A stretch of 64,000 bases of DNA. Source: Tetrapisispora phaffii CBS 4417 (lineage: Eukaryota > Ascomycota > Saccharomycetes > Saccharomycetales > Saccharomycetaceae). The position numbers were made by a program, and so were the translations under genes. The DNA is taken from positions 310,001-374,000 of the forward strand of contig NC_016524.1 of assembly GCF_000236905.1 (NCBI RefSeq), written 5' to 3'. The notes beneath the pieces were generated by a model. It was not told where the DNA came from, did not search any database, and saw only the letters and a program-made list of their open reading frames with translations. Positions 40,455 through 49,678 of the stretch are shown in pieces (the first letter of the stretch is position 1; the number at the start of each line of letters is the position of its first letter).

Positions 40455-41864
40455 ATGTCAGCTGAAGAATCCGCTCAGGACCCTGTTAATTCAATGGCTG
40501 CTGTAACAGGTGAAAAAAATGCTAATGAGAATGCTACCATAGTTGAAGATAATTCTGTGGCAGAACAAGTTGAAGAACAAGGAGGGGAACAAGTGGAAGC
40601 GGAAGAAGAAGAAATCGATGATTTATTCGGTGATGATGACAACGAAGAAGATGATGGCGAGGATGAGTCTATTCTTAGAAAGAAAAGAGGCGTCGCTGAG
40701 AGTGGTGATGACGACGATGAGCATAATGATCATGATGACATTGCTAGAAGACGTAGAGGGTATATGGATGAAGATGAAGATGAAGAACATGCTATGTACA
40801 CAAGAAAGTTTTATGGTGATGAAGATGTTAATAAATATGATGAAGATGAGAATATGCATGAATTCAAAGAAGCTGACGTGGAATTGGTGAGACATATAGT
40901 TCCTTACAAAATCTTAGAACAGAAAAATGATAATTCTAAAGATGATGCCACTAGTAAAAATTCTACATACTATGCTAGAATTCCTCCATTTTTAACTATC
41001 GATCCTGTTCCATTTGATCCACCACAGTTTGAGTCTGAAGTGAAAGAGCGTCTAGAAAACACTACCAATGTTAAGGATCGAATAGGTGATAGATTGATTG
41101 ATGAAAATACTATTCGTTGGAGATATTCGCGTGATGCAAACCAAACTGTTTTCAAAGAATCTAATGCACAAATCATTCAATGGTCAGACGGTTCCTATTC
41201 TTTAAAATTAGGTGATGATTATACTGATCTGTTGGTCAATGACATAAGTAATACATTTCTGACAGTTTCCCATGATCAACAGGAATTGATGCAATGTGTG
41301 GATGGTGGTGAGATTTCTAAATCTGCAATGTTTGTTCCAATTTCCACCAATTCTAGACTACATCAAAGACTATCCAAAGCCATTGCTAGAAGAGATCAGA
41401 ACTCTACGGAAAGTCCACGTTCGATGATCATTAATGTTGATCCAGAAATTGAGAAGAAGGAATTGGAGAAGAAGCAAAGTCAAATCTTTAGAGATAGAAG
41501 GAAGAGAAAGCAAAGAGAAATAGAAACTGAACAAGAAGCATTAGATTCTCCAGGATTCAGTCAAGGTAATTATGGCTCATCGAGTTCCAGAAAACGTGGA
41601 CAAACACCATCTTACGATCCTCGTAGAGAAAGAGCTGATGAATACGAAGAAGATGACTTCATTGTTGATGATGAAGGAGAAGAAGATGATGACGTGGAGG
41701 ATGACGTGGAGGATGAAGAGGATGAAGATGAGGAAGAAGAAGAGGAAGAAGAAGAACGTAACTTAGAAAGATTAAAGAATTCCAAGACACAGAATGATTT
41801 TGAAGTAGAAGAAGACTCGAAGAGAAGAAAAGTTGCAGTCATCGATGACGAAGACGACGAATAA
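40455..41864 (+). CDS. LEO1: Paf1 complex subunit Leo1
   Basis: The 469-residue protein is a subunit of the Paf1 complex, which travels with RNA polymerase II and supports histone modification. The first 140 residues are extremely acidic (EEEEIDDLFGDDD and similar). The central Leo1 domain (about 145-330) contains RIPPFLTIDPVPFDPPQF, IRWRYSRD and SNAQIIQWSDGSYSLKLG, all family hallmarks. The tail is again acidic and rich in Glu/Asp repeats. Length is close to the 464-residue YOR123C. The next gene, PFY1, is the same neighbour as in S. cerevisiae. Confidence 0.97.
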   Translation: MSAEESAQDPVNSMAAVTGEKNANENATIVEDNSVAEQVEEQGGEQVEAEEEEIDDLFGDDDNEEDDGEDESILRKKRGVAESGDDDDEHNDHDDIARRRRGYMDEDEDEEHAMYTRKFYGDEDVNKYDEDENMHEFKEADVELVRHIVPYKILEQKNDNSKDDATSKNSTYYARIPPFLTIDPVPFDPPQFESEVKERLENTTNVKDRIGDRLIDENTIRWRYSRDANQTVFKESNAQIIQWSDGSYSLKLGDDYTDLLVNDISNTFLTVSHDQQELMQCVDGGEISKSAMFVPISTNSRLHQRLSKAIARRDQNSTESPRSMIINVDPEIEKKELEKKQSQIFRDRRKRKQREIETEQEALDSPGFSQGNYGSSSSRKRGQTPSYDPRRERADEYEEDDFIVDDEGEEDDDVEDDVEDEEDEDEEEEEEEEERNLERLKNSKTQNDFEVEEDSKRRKVAVIDDEDDE

Positions 41865-42357
41865 ACATTGTAAATTTATATAATATATTATTTAATGAAT
41901 AACAGAGAGTACATAACCCACCACTAACTCATTAATTGAACATCTTCATGGATCAACTCGTTAAGCTCTTATGGGTACTATAACTACAATACAGAAAACT
42001 GTGTTTTACCCGGCTTTACAACCGTTTACCAACGTCGTGGTCACGGGCAACGACATAGTTAACGAAATAATTATGCAATAACTCCTATGGTTTCCGGAAA
42101 TTGAATTAATCACCAACATCATTAAACATCATAATTCATTTCAACTTTAAACAAAACATTTTACAATTAATAATTAACTTAAGCTGATAGTTAACTCATA
42201 CTAAATTCAATCATTTAAATTGTCTCCCTTTCATTTGGTTGTCTTGTGTTTTGGTTCTTGTCTTTTCGATGATATAACAGCATTGATATTGATTTTGATC
42301 TAGGATACCCTAATTGCAAAAGAGCTTCAAACACTATAGAAAATATAAATATATACA
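41865..42357. other. PFY1 promoter region
   Basis: The region between LEO1 and PFY1 contains a Reb1-type site and an Abf1-type site, listed separately, in a locally GC-richer stretch near 41995-42060. The rest is AT-rich. Confidence 0.6.
42006..42052 (+). promoter_or_regulatory. Reb1 (TTACCCGG) and Abf1 (GTCAC-N5-ACG) sites before PFY1
   Basis: TTACCCGG at 42006-42013 is an exact Reb1 site. GTCACGGGCAACG at 42040-42052 fits the Abf1 pattern RTCAYNNNNNACG. Both are general regulatory factors that clear nucleosomes. The S. cerevisiae profilin promoter is known to use Reb1. They lie 305-350 bases before the ATG. Confidence 0.75.
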
Positions 42358-42821
42358 ATGTCTTGGCAAGGTATGTGGTTTTTGAGATTTTAATTTGTTT
42401 AAATTGTCGTTTGATAATGTTTTTACTAACAGTTTCTTTTTTTTTGATAATAGCTTACACTGATAACTTATTGGCTACTGGAAAAGTAGACAAGGCCGCT
42501 TTATACTCTAGAGCAGGTGATGCTGCATGGGCTGCTTCTGGTGGTTTGAGTTTAACTGCCCAAGAAGCTACCGAAATTGCTAAAGGTTTCGATGATCCAT
42601 CTGGTTTACAAACTACTGGTTTGCACATTCAAGGTCAAAAATTCATGTTATTAAGGGCTGATGACAGAAGTATCTACGGTAGACATGATGCTGAAGGTGT
42701 TGTTTGTGTCAGAACCAAACAAACTATTATTATTGCTCATTACCCACCAACTGTTCAAGCTGGTGAAGCTACCAAGATCGTTGAACAATTGGCTGACTAC
42801 TTGATCGGTGTTCAATACTAG
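42358..42821 (+). CDS. PFY1: Profilin, spliced
   Basis: Exon 1 is 42358-42370 (MSWQ plus one base). The intron 42371-42453 is 83 bases, with GTATGT, a perfect TACTAAC at 42424-42430 and TAG. Exon 2 is 42454-42821. The joined product has 126 residues, the same as S. cerevisiae Pfy1, with the intron at the same place. Profilin binds actin monomers and proline-rich formin segments and promotes filament assembly. The C-terminal half ([36 protein letters not shown]) is nearly identical to yeast. Codon use is strongly biased, as for an abundant protein. Confidence 0.98.
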
Positions 42822-43256
42822 GCTGAATATTTCTAATATCGTTTGTCATGGTATTTTTTTGATTAATAAAATAGATAAGCAAGCCATATATAAATAGAAT
42901 GAAATAAGATAAAATAACATAAAATAAATTGAATTAAAATATGATTATACACTCTTTTTATACCATTGTTAAATTAGTTCAATCTTGCAACCTATTATAT
43001 TCCTGATAATTAGTTTACGGCGCTTTTCAAATTTATGTGTCTTACGCTCTCTCTCTAAACTATGTAACAAAATATTATATCGATTCATTTATTCAATTGT
43101 ATATTAATAAAACAGTTGTATATCAGATCAAGCTTAGTCGACTAATTATTTGCAATTATTGATTGGTATATCTACAAGGATTTAAACAACATTAGCTTTG
43201 CAGCAATATAAGAAATATTGAAGGATTCTGTGTCAGATTCGTGTACAGTTAACAAA
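42822..43256. other. Intergenic PFY1 to Sam50-like gene
   Basis: AT-rich DNA that should contain the PFY1 terminator and the promoter of the next gene. No distinct feature. Confidence 0.4.
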
Positions 43257-44636
43257 ATGATCAGGGATTCTATCGTTTTCTCAGATACTAAACCTATTTA
43301 CGTAACACAAGTGCTGGTAAAAAATGGAGGGCCTGGAGTTGTGCTCTCTGATACTTTTTATGAAAATATATTGTATGATGTGATTTCGAATCCAGTGAAG
43401 AGTGTTCAGGATGTCAATCTTATATTTCAAAATATACGCAATAACTTGATATTGAGTGGATTGTACAAAAATGTTGATGTTAAGCTAGATCTCGATGAGA
43501 GGGCGTCGTTATTAAATCATTCGTTGAAACTGTCCACTGAGCAAATTGGAATTGAATCAGTGGTTCCAATTTCTGCAACTTTAAATATGACACCCTTATA
43601 TTTGACACCTTATAAAAATTATGTCACTTTCAATACTTCAAATACACAAAATTCAGTCAGTTTAAATAGAGATTGGATAAACTTGTTTGGAACATCAGAT
43701 ACAGGTACTATAAAATTATCTGCCGATTTAAATCAAACCAAGTCAGAAATCGACAAAAAATCAATTGATGCAAAGTTTACAATGCCTTTATTAAGAAATT
43801 CATCCATTAGAACTATATTAGAAAGTAAGTGTTCAATAGCTAAACCAAGAAATGATACAATGAAACAGTTTGAGTTGAATATTGGTTTGACAAAACTGAA
43901 ACTTATAGGTGGAATAAAGTCTCTTCCAATATTTTATAGTGGTCTGAATATTCAAAGAAAACAAACTACGTTAGGCCCTCTTAGCGACGAAGAATCAGAA
44001 ACTGAAATCATTGGTAACATTAGCGATGAAGTGATCAACAGTTTAAGTTTAAAATCAGAATATATAACTGATTCAAGATTTTACACATCTAAGTTTCCTA
44101 GTGGTGGACATCTTTTCAAATTAGTTCATCAGCATGTTCTTAATGAAACTAACTCCATATCTAATGAAATTAAGAAAAATATTTCAAATATTAATATGTC
44201 TTTTGAAAAACATATATCAACATTAAATGACCAAATTACTAGTTCATTTATTTTTGATGGTCATGTAGGTGTGCCATTGCAGTCTACTTTTGCAAACTTG
44301 AATAGTGGTGAATTTTGGGATAATGAAAAAGAAATCTTTAAGACTTTATGCCAAAATGATATCAAAGTCAGTCACAAAGTTGGTCTGGTCTCCTCTTTCA
44401 GGGTTCCAAACATTCCAATCACCTCTCCGATACGATTCCAACTTTCTGTGCTTGGTATAAACAAATCTAAAAGGATGGCCGAATATTTAAAGAATTATTC
44501 TGCTGATACTGGAGTTTCGTTAGTATATAAGGGAGACCATTCTCAAATGAAGTTGTCATATCAAATCCCATTAATTCATGGAAACGACAATAAACATAGC
44601 GGACTCTCATTTGATGTTGCAGTAACTTATTGTTAA
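43257..44636 (+). CDS. Divergent Sam50/Omp85-family outer membrane protein
   Basis: The 459-residue protein is recognised only through weak but consistent features. An N-terminal POTRA-like segment (residues about 10-80, KPIYVTQVLVKNGGPG then NLILSGLYKNVDVKLD) is followed by alternating beta-strand-like segments to the end. The C-terminal strands (GVSLVYKGDHSQMKLSYQIPL) resemble the end of Sam50. Length fits (484 in yeast Sam50). The conserved IRGF motif of Sam50 loop 6 is not found. It may be the paralogue named SAM51 in Candida species. S. cerevisiae has no such gene between PFY1 and GCY1. The ATG at 43257 is chosen; an upstream TTG is in frame. Confidence 0.5.
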   Translation: MIRDSIVFSDTKPIYVTQVLVKNGGPGVVLSDTFYENILYDVISNPVKSVQDVNLIFQNIRNNLILSGLYKNVDVKLDLDERASLLNHSLKLSTEQIGIESVVPISATLNMTPLYLTPYKNYVTFNTSNTQNSVSLNRDWINLFGTSDTGTIKLSADLNQTKSEIDKKSIDAKFTMPLLRNSSIRTILESKCSIAKPRNDTMKQFELNIGLTKLKLIGGIKSLPIFYSGLNIQRKQTTLGPLSDEESETEIIGNISDEVINSLSLKSEYITDSRFYTSKFPSGGHLFKLVHQHVLNETNSISNEIKKNISNINMSFEKHISTLNDQITSSFIFDGHVGVPLQSTFANLNSGEFWDNEKEIFKTLCQNDIKVSHKVGLVSSFRVPNIPITSPIRFQLSVLGINKSKRMAEYLKNYSADTGVSLVYKGDHSQMKLSYQIPLIHGNDNKHSGLSFDVAVTYC

Positions 44637-44861
44637 ATGTTTTTGCATAACAAACTTATTCATATTCCTTTTATATATACTTAATATTCCTCAAGATAAT
44701 AAATAGAAAACTTGAATTCCTTCCAAAAGGTTACGTAACAAAACAACGATTACATATCTGTACATAATTCTACACCTTCAAAGCAATTGAAAGTCAAGTC
44801 AACTTTGCATGAGTAATCATTAATTTAAGATATATTCATAGTACATAAAACTATAAAGTGT
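44637..44861. other. Convergent intergenic region
   Basis: Short AT-rich spacer between the Sam50-like gene and GCY1; nothing distinct. Confidence 0.4.
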
Positions 44862-45794
44862 TTAAACAAATGGAATAAATGGAGTCCAGTTTGGTTTGAC
44901 AGATCTCTTTTCACCGACCTCTGAGGAAATGTTATTTAGTTTAGAGAATTCTTCAGCTGGTAATTCCATAGTTTGTAAGTTTGAAATAATTCTTGACTCA
45001 GTAACAGATTTTGGCAAGACAACAATTTTTCTTTGAATTAACCAACTGAAAACTACATTAGCTGGAGGAATGGCAAGTTTCTTAGAAACTTCATTAATTG
45101 TACCAAGCTCTAATATTGGAGCACCTGTACTACCTAATGGAGAGTAAGCTTCTACTACAATGTTTTTCGACTTACAAAATTCAACTAATTCAAATTGCGG
45201 TAATAAAGGATGTAATTCCACTTGATTGACCACTGGGACTTCTTTATTACCAGGAGAGGCTAATAAATCCTTAATGTTGTTAATTGAAAAGTTTGAGACA
45301 CCGATAGACTTCACTTTAGATTTTGGTAAAGCTTGCATTAGTTCCCAGGTCTTGATAAAATCCCAAGATGCTAAATCTAAGTCTCTTGTTCCATCTTCGT
45401 TCATTGGAATTTGTAAATAATTGTTATCCTTTTTACATTGAGCATCATTAATTGGAACAGGCCAATGCATTAAGTATAAGTCAACATAATCCAGTCCCAA
45501 TCTTTCCAAGGATTGGTTTAGAGCATCATCAGGGTGTCTGTGCTGTGTACCCCATAATTTAGTAGTAACAAAAATTTCACTTCTTCGAACACCAGAATCT
45601 TTAATGGCTCTACCGACTTCTTCTTCGTTTCCATAAATTGCAGCAGTATCAATATGTCTGTATCCAGCTTTCAAAGCAGCAACAACAGCTTTGTAAGCAT
45701 CATTTTCTTTAGATTGCCATGTACCTAAACCAACATAAGGCAATTGGTTGCCATCATTTAAAGTGACTTTAGCAGTTGAATTGGAGAGAGTCAT
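44862..45794 (-). CDS. GCY1: NADP-dependent glycerol dehydrogenase / aldo-keto reductase
   Basis: The 310-residue protein is an aldo-keto reductase. The catalytic tetrad is intact: Asp and Tyr in HIDTAAIYGNE, Lys in FVTTKLWGTQHR and His in LYLMHWPVP. The cofactor signature LPKSVTESRI is near the C-terminus. Gcy1 oxidises glycerol and reduces aldehydes in the cytosol. GCY1 (YOR120W) and YPR1 (YDR368W) are duplicates, so the gene is orthologous to both. The upstream region carries a Gal4-type site, which fits GCY1, a galactose-inducible gene in S. cerevisiae. Confidence 0.92.
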   Translation of the reverse strand: MTLSNSTAKVTLNDGNQLPYVGLGTWQSKENDAYKAVVAALKAGYRHIDTAAIYGNEEEVGRAIKDSGVRRSEIFVTTKLWGTQHRHPDDALNQSLERLGLDYVDLYLMHWPVPINDAQCKKDNNYLQIPMNEDGTRDLDLASWDFIKTWELMQALPKSKVKSIGVSNFSINNIKDLLASPGNKEVPVVNQVELHPLLPQFELVEFCKSKNIVVEAYSPLGSTGAPILELGTINEVSKKLAIPPANVVFSWLIQRKIVVLPKSVTESRIISNLQTMELPAEEFSKLNNISSEVGEKRSVKPNWTPFIPFV

Positions 45795-46742
45795 TGGTAT
45801 ATAGTTATTGTGTGTATATATAAAATTTACAGTATTGGATAAATCTAGCCTATAGAATACAAACAGACAGAAGTGTATAAATACAAATACGGTTATACAA
45901 GAAGAGCAAGTGGTTCAATTTTCATCGAATAAAGCCTTGTTTATATATCAATTGGATTGCATAAAACATTCGCCTTATCAACAAACATTTAAAATAAAAT
46001 CCCTCTGTCTCCTCATCTTTTGTGACAATGTTCCACATTGGTGAAGGGAAACTATTGTTAATAATGCATTGTGTTGCAAGAATTAAAACCATCTTTAGTT
46101 CATGAGAAATATACTCTACATCTCCCCTCGTTGAATTATATCTTGTTCATTCCACAATGATTTGATAATTCAAGTCAACTGTTGCCACACATCTTTTCAA
46201 AGCAAGCATTCTGAGGTAACTACAATCTCAAAACCCATAAACGTTGAAAATAGATGTGGGCGAGCACCAGGTTCCTTCAAACCCATTAACTGTTAAAATT
46301 GTTATAACAAGGTACCTTTTGGCAAACGACTATAGTATGTGGTGGTTGGGTGTTATTTTATCGACATTTCGGAAGACGGTCGTCCGGAGTGGGAAAAGGT
46401 CATCATGGGTTTAGGGTTTCCCAGTTTGGTTAAAGGCCCTAATGAGTTCTTGTTGCAAAACCGTGTTAGTATAGGGTTCAATGACATTCAGCTGAGAGAT
46501 GCATTGTTAAACTTCTCAGTTCAATGTTTTAAGTTCTTACGATTAATTAGATGGCGATATAATGGTATTATCAATTGATTCTGTCTATCATATAAATGTT
46601 GTTGTTGCATTCTGCCTTTATCTATATATATATAGTTTGTTGCATAGTTATTATTTCTTTGTGTCTGGATTGATGGAGATATGACGATGGGACGGTGGGT
46701 ATCTTTGTTTTATTTATGAGCTTGGATTTAAAATATATTAAG
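45795..46742. other. GCY1 upstream region
   Basis: This 950-base region lies between the GCY1 start and the KEI1 stop. From about 46200 to 46560 GC content is higher than in other spacers. It contains a CGG-N11-CCG site. A 79-codon frame at 46339-46578 overlaps that site and resembles nothing. Confidence 0.5.
46370..46386. promoter_or_regulatory. Gal4-type UAS (CGG-N11-CCG) before GCY1
   Basis: The sequence CGGAAGACGGTCGTCCG has CGG and CCG separated by exactly 11 bases. It shares CGGAAGAC and TCCG with a known S. cerevisiae GAL1-10 site. It lies about 575 bases before the GCY1 ATG. GCY1 is a known Gal4 target in S. cerevisiae. Confidence 0.65.
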
Positions 46743-47396
46743 CTAAGCTAGGAAACGTTTACTTGTGTAGTAACAACGTTTTTTGCTTTTAATCCACCAT
46801 TGTACGATTATTGATTTGTTTTTTAAGTCTTGTTCAACGTCGTCTTGATCGATCATGTATTTAGGATGTAAAAATAATTGTTGAGTGAAAGATGCTAAAA
46901 TAAAATTAAAATAAAATCTTGAGACTAATGCAATCAAAGTTAAAGTCATGGTCCAGAAAAACTCTTTAGATTCAGATGCGCCTTGATTATATTTATCTAC
47001 GGTTGTTGACGAGTTTATATTATCACCTGCATTTGATTCTTCAGTGAACCAATGTGAACAAAAATAAATCGTGAAAAAACATGTGCAAATAGTGTCAAAT
47101 GAGTAAGTGATTAAAATTTGACAATAGGTCAACAAATTTGGATGATGAACTTGAAATAAACCTTGTGCATATATTAGTAATGTAAAGGAAGACCATAGGT
47201 ATGACACCCATTGGATAGCTGTTAAAGGATGCCCTGTGAATAAAGCCAATATACCATATATCCCACTACATTTATTAAAAATAGTAATCCCCAAGACGGT
47301 CTCAACACCAATATACAATGGTAAAAATCCAAAAAAGGATTTAGGTAATAATTTAGGAGTCTGCATCCTGACTCTTCCTGAAGTTCCAATCACCAT
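46743..47396 (-). CDS. KEI1: Inositol phosphorylceramide synthase regulatory subunit Kei1
   Basis: The protein (217 residues from the first ATG, 207 from the ATG at 47366) is a four-helix Golgi membrane protein. It partners Aur1 to make inositol phosphorylceramide. Matching stretches include LPKSFFGFLPLYIGVE, NKCSGIYGILALFTGHPL, FYFNFILASF and the tail HPKYMIDQDDVEQDLKNK. The second ATG aligns best with the S. cerevisiae start, so the shorter form is likely. YDR367W (221 residues) has an intron close to its 5' end; here the frame is continuous across that point and no splice signals are seen. Confidence 0.92.
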   Translation of the reverse strand: MVIGTSGRVRMQTPKLLPKSFFGFLPLYIGVETVLGITIFNKCSGIYGILALFTGHPLTAIQWVSYLWSSFTLLIYAQGLFQVHHPNLLTYCQILITYSFDTICTCFFTIYFCSHWFTEESNAGDNINSSTTVDKYNQGASESKEFFWTMTLTLIALVSRFYFNFILASFTQQLFLHPKYMIDQDDVEQDLKNKSIIVQWWIKSKKRCYYTSKRFLA

Positions 47397-47818
47397 ACTG
47401 ATGTGTCTGTTTTTTTCACACTTTCGTGTTCTCGTATGGTAGTAACTTTAAATTAAGGAATACGTAGTGAACAATAAATAAACACAACAACAATCTAATA
47501 ATCTGTATATAGATATAACTGTAATATTATTACCTTTCAGTGAGTGCATCTCAAAATCAGCACTCAATAAAGTTATAACTACTATAAATTTAAAGATACA
47601 CAAATGAGTTTATTAAAGATACAAAAATTGAATGCGCAAGATTTAAAGGCGATGTCCCAATATCGAAAAATCTGAAAATTTTATTTTAATTGTTTGCGAT
47701 GAGATGAGTATTTAAAATAGAATAATTATCAATATATATAGATATATTTATATATGTCGATAAATATTTTAAATCGTAAAAGTAAAAGGGTGACAGAGCT
47801 TGTTAATAGGACTTAAAT
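47397..47818. other. Divergent promoter region KEI1/RIO1
   Basis: AT-rich 420-base spacer between divergent genes; no clear motif. Confidence 0.4.
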
Positions 47819-49345
47819 ATGTCATTAGAGGGAAAATTTGATAAATTAAAAGTTCATGAATCCGAACATATAAATTCGAAGATATTAGAAAAATATGGTC
47901 ACAAGATCAAGACAGATGAGTTATCAGATACCAAAGGTAAAACTAATAAAGATAAGGCCAATAGAGCTACTGTGGAAAATGTCTTGGATCCACGTACGAT
48001 GAAATCTTTAAAAACTTTGATTAATAGAGGTGTGATTTTTGAGTTTAATGGTTGCTTGAGTACTGGTAAGGAAGCTAATGTTTATCATGCTTTTGCCGGA
48101 GATGGTAAAGTTAAAGGAAATGCTGAGGTATTGCCACAAATCAGTGAGTTAGAAGATGTTCTAAATAAGGAATTAATTCCAGGGCAGATTGAAGTGCCAA
48201 CTATTAAATCTGAAGAAGAACAGACACAATTAAAGCAAAGAAAAGAATACGCCATTAAAATTTATAAAACGTCCATTTTGGTATTTAAAGATCGTGAACG
48301 TTATGTGGATGGTGAATTTCGTTTTAGAAATGCTAGATCACAACATAATCCTAGAAAGATGATTAAAATTTGGGCAGAGAAGGAATTCCGTAATTTAAGA
48401 AGAATTTTTCAGAGTGGTATTATTCCAGCTCCAGAACCAGTTGAAGTGAAATATAATATTTTAGTAATGGAATTTTTAGGTCGTGGTGATGGATTTGCTT
48501 CTCCGAGATTAAGAGATCATCAATATAAAACCAGAGAGGAAATTATATATTATTATCACACCTTAGTTGCATATATCAGACTTTTGTATCAAGTTTGTAG
48601 ACTAGTGCATGCAGATTTGTCGGAATACAATACAATTGTGCATGATGACAAATTATATGTTATCGATGTTTCCCAAAGTGTGGAGCCTGAACATCCAATG
48701 AGTTTAGATTTTCTGAGAATGGATATAAAAAACGTAAACGGTTACTTCGAAAAAATGGGTATTGATATTTTCCCAGAGAGAATTATTTTCCAGTTTGTTA
48801 TTTCCAGTGAACTGGATAAATTTACTGGTGATCCAAGAAGCTCGGTGGATCTTAGAAATTATATTGCACACTATTTACCAGTTAAATGTACTGACGAAGA
48901 TGAATTGAAAGATGAAATCTTTAGATCATTACATTTAGTTAGAAACTTAGATGGTTTGGAAGAAAGAGATTTTGATAGATTTACAGACGGTAAATTTGAC
49001 TTGTTAAAGACACTTATAGCCTCAGATAATCAAAAGAATTTCACAGCATCTACACAATTTGATTTTAACAATGATCTAAGTAATTTGGATGCCAATAATG
49101 ATGAATCTGATGATAATGGTGAATCCTGCGACGATTCTGACAGCGAAAACGATAACGAAAGTGAAGAAGATGATGATGAATACAGTGATGAAGAAAAACA
49201 ATTGAAAGGTAAACGATATGAAGATAAAGATGACAAGAAGAAACGTAAGCAAGAAGCAAAAGATGTTAAAAGAGAGAAAAGAAAGACGAAGGTAAAGAAA
49301 CATATCAAAAAGAATCTAGTGAAGAAGACAAAATCTAAAAAATAA
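47819..49345 (+). CDS. RIO1: Atypical protein kinase/ATPase Rio1
   Basis: The 508-residue protein is a RIO-family kinase-like ATPase needed for late 40S subunit maturation (20S to 18S rRNA). The nucleotide loop STGKEANVYHA lies near residues 80-90, the invariant lysine in EYAIKIYK, the catalytic loop HADLSEYN near 262-269 and the metal-binding VIDVSQSVEPEHP just after. The C-terminus is acidic, then strongly basic (KKRKQEAKDVKREKRK), fitting nuclear transport signals. Length agrees with the 484-residue YOR119C. Confidence 0.97.
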   Translation: MSLEGKFDKLKVHESEHINSKILEKYGHKIKTDELSDTKGKTNKDKANRATVENVLDPRTMKSLKTLINRGVIFEFNGCLSTGKEANVYHAFAGDGKVKGNAEVLPQISELEDVLNKELIPGQIEVPTIKSEEEQTQLKQRKEYAIKIYKTSILVFKDRERYVDGEFRFRNARSQHNPRKMIKIWAEKEFRNLRRIFQSGIIPAPEPVEVKYNILVMEFLGRGDGFASPRLRDHQYKTREEIIYYYHTLVAYIRLLYQVCRLVHADLSEYNTIVHDDKLYVIDVSQSVEPEHPMSLDFLRMDIKNVNGYFEKMGIDIFPERIIFQFVISSELDKFTGDPRSSVDLRNYIAHYLPVKCTDEDELKDEIFRSLHLVRNLDGLEERDFDRFTDGKFDLLKTLIASDNQKNFTASTQFDFNNDLSNLDANNDESDDNGESCDDSDSENDNESEEDDDEYSDEEKQLKGKRYEDKDDKKKRKQEAKDVKREKRKTKVKKHIKKNLVKKTKSKK

Positions 49346-49678
49346 TCATAATAAGTTGTCAGGTATCTCAAAATCATGTGCAAAATACATTTAGCAATAT
49401 ATCATTAAATTAGATTAGATAGCATTATAATTGGATAAATACATCGCAGATTAGGCATTAATATACTGTATATAATTTATTCTTAAATAATTCTATATAT
49501 ACCATTATATAATGAATCTGTGAGGCAAACGCTATTAAAAAATTCACACTCCGTATATAAAAGAAATAAACTTATTAGAATGTTAAAAGGTTAAATGAAT
49601 TCCAGGTTGTTTTTTTGTTATATAAACAATTTCGTGGGTAAATAGGATAAAAGTTATCGAAGAGTGATAGATAAACAC
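49346..49678. other. Intergenic RIO1 to CDC40
   Basis: AT-rich DNA between two genes on the same strand. No distinct feature. Confidence 0.4.

Noticed and set aside
40543..40890. Met/Lys-rich frame inside LEO1
   Set aside because: It is the shadow of the acidic Leo1 coding repeats in another frame.
46339..46578. 79-codon frame in the GCY1 upstream region
   Set aside because: It overlaps the Gal4-type site, shows no homology and lies in a spacer; kept only as a weak possibility.
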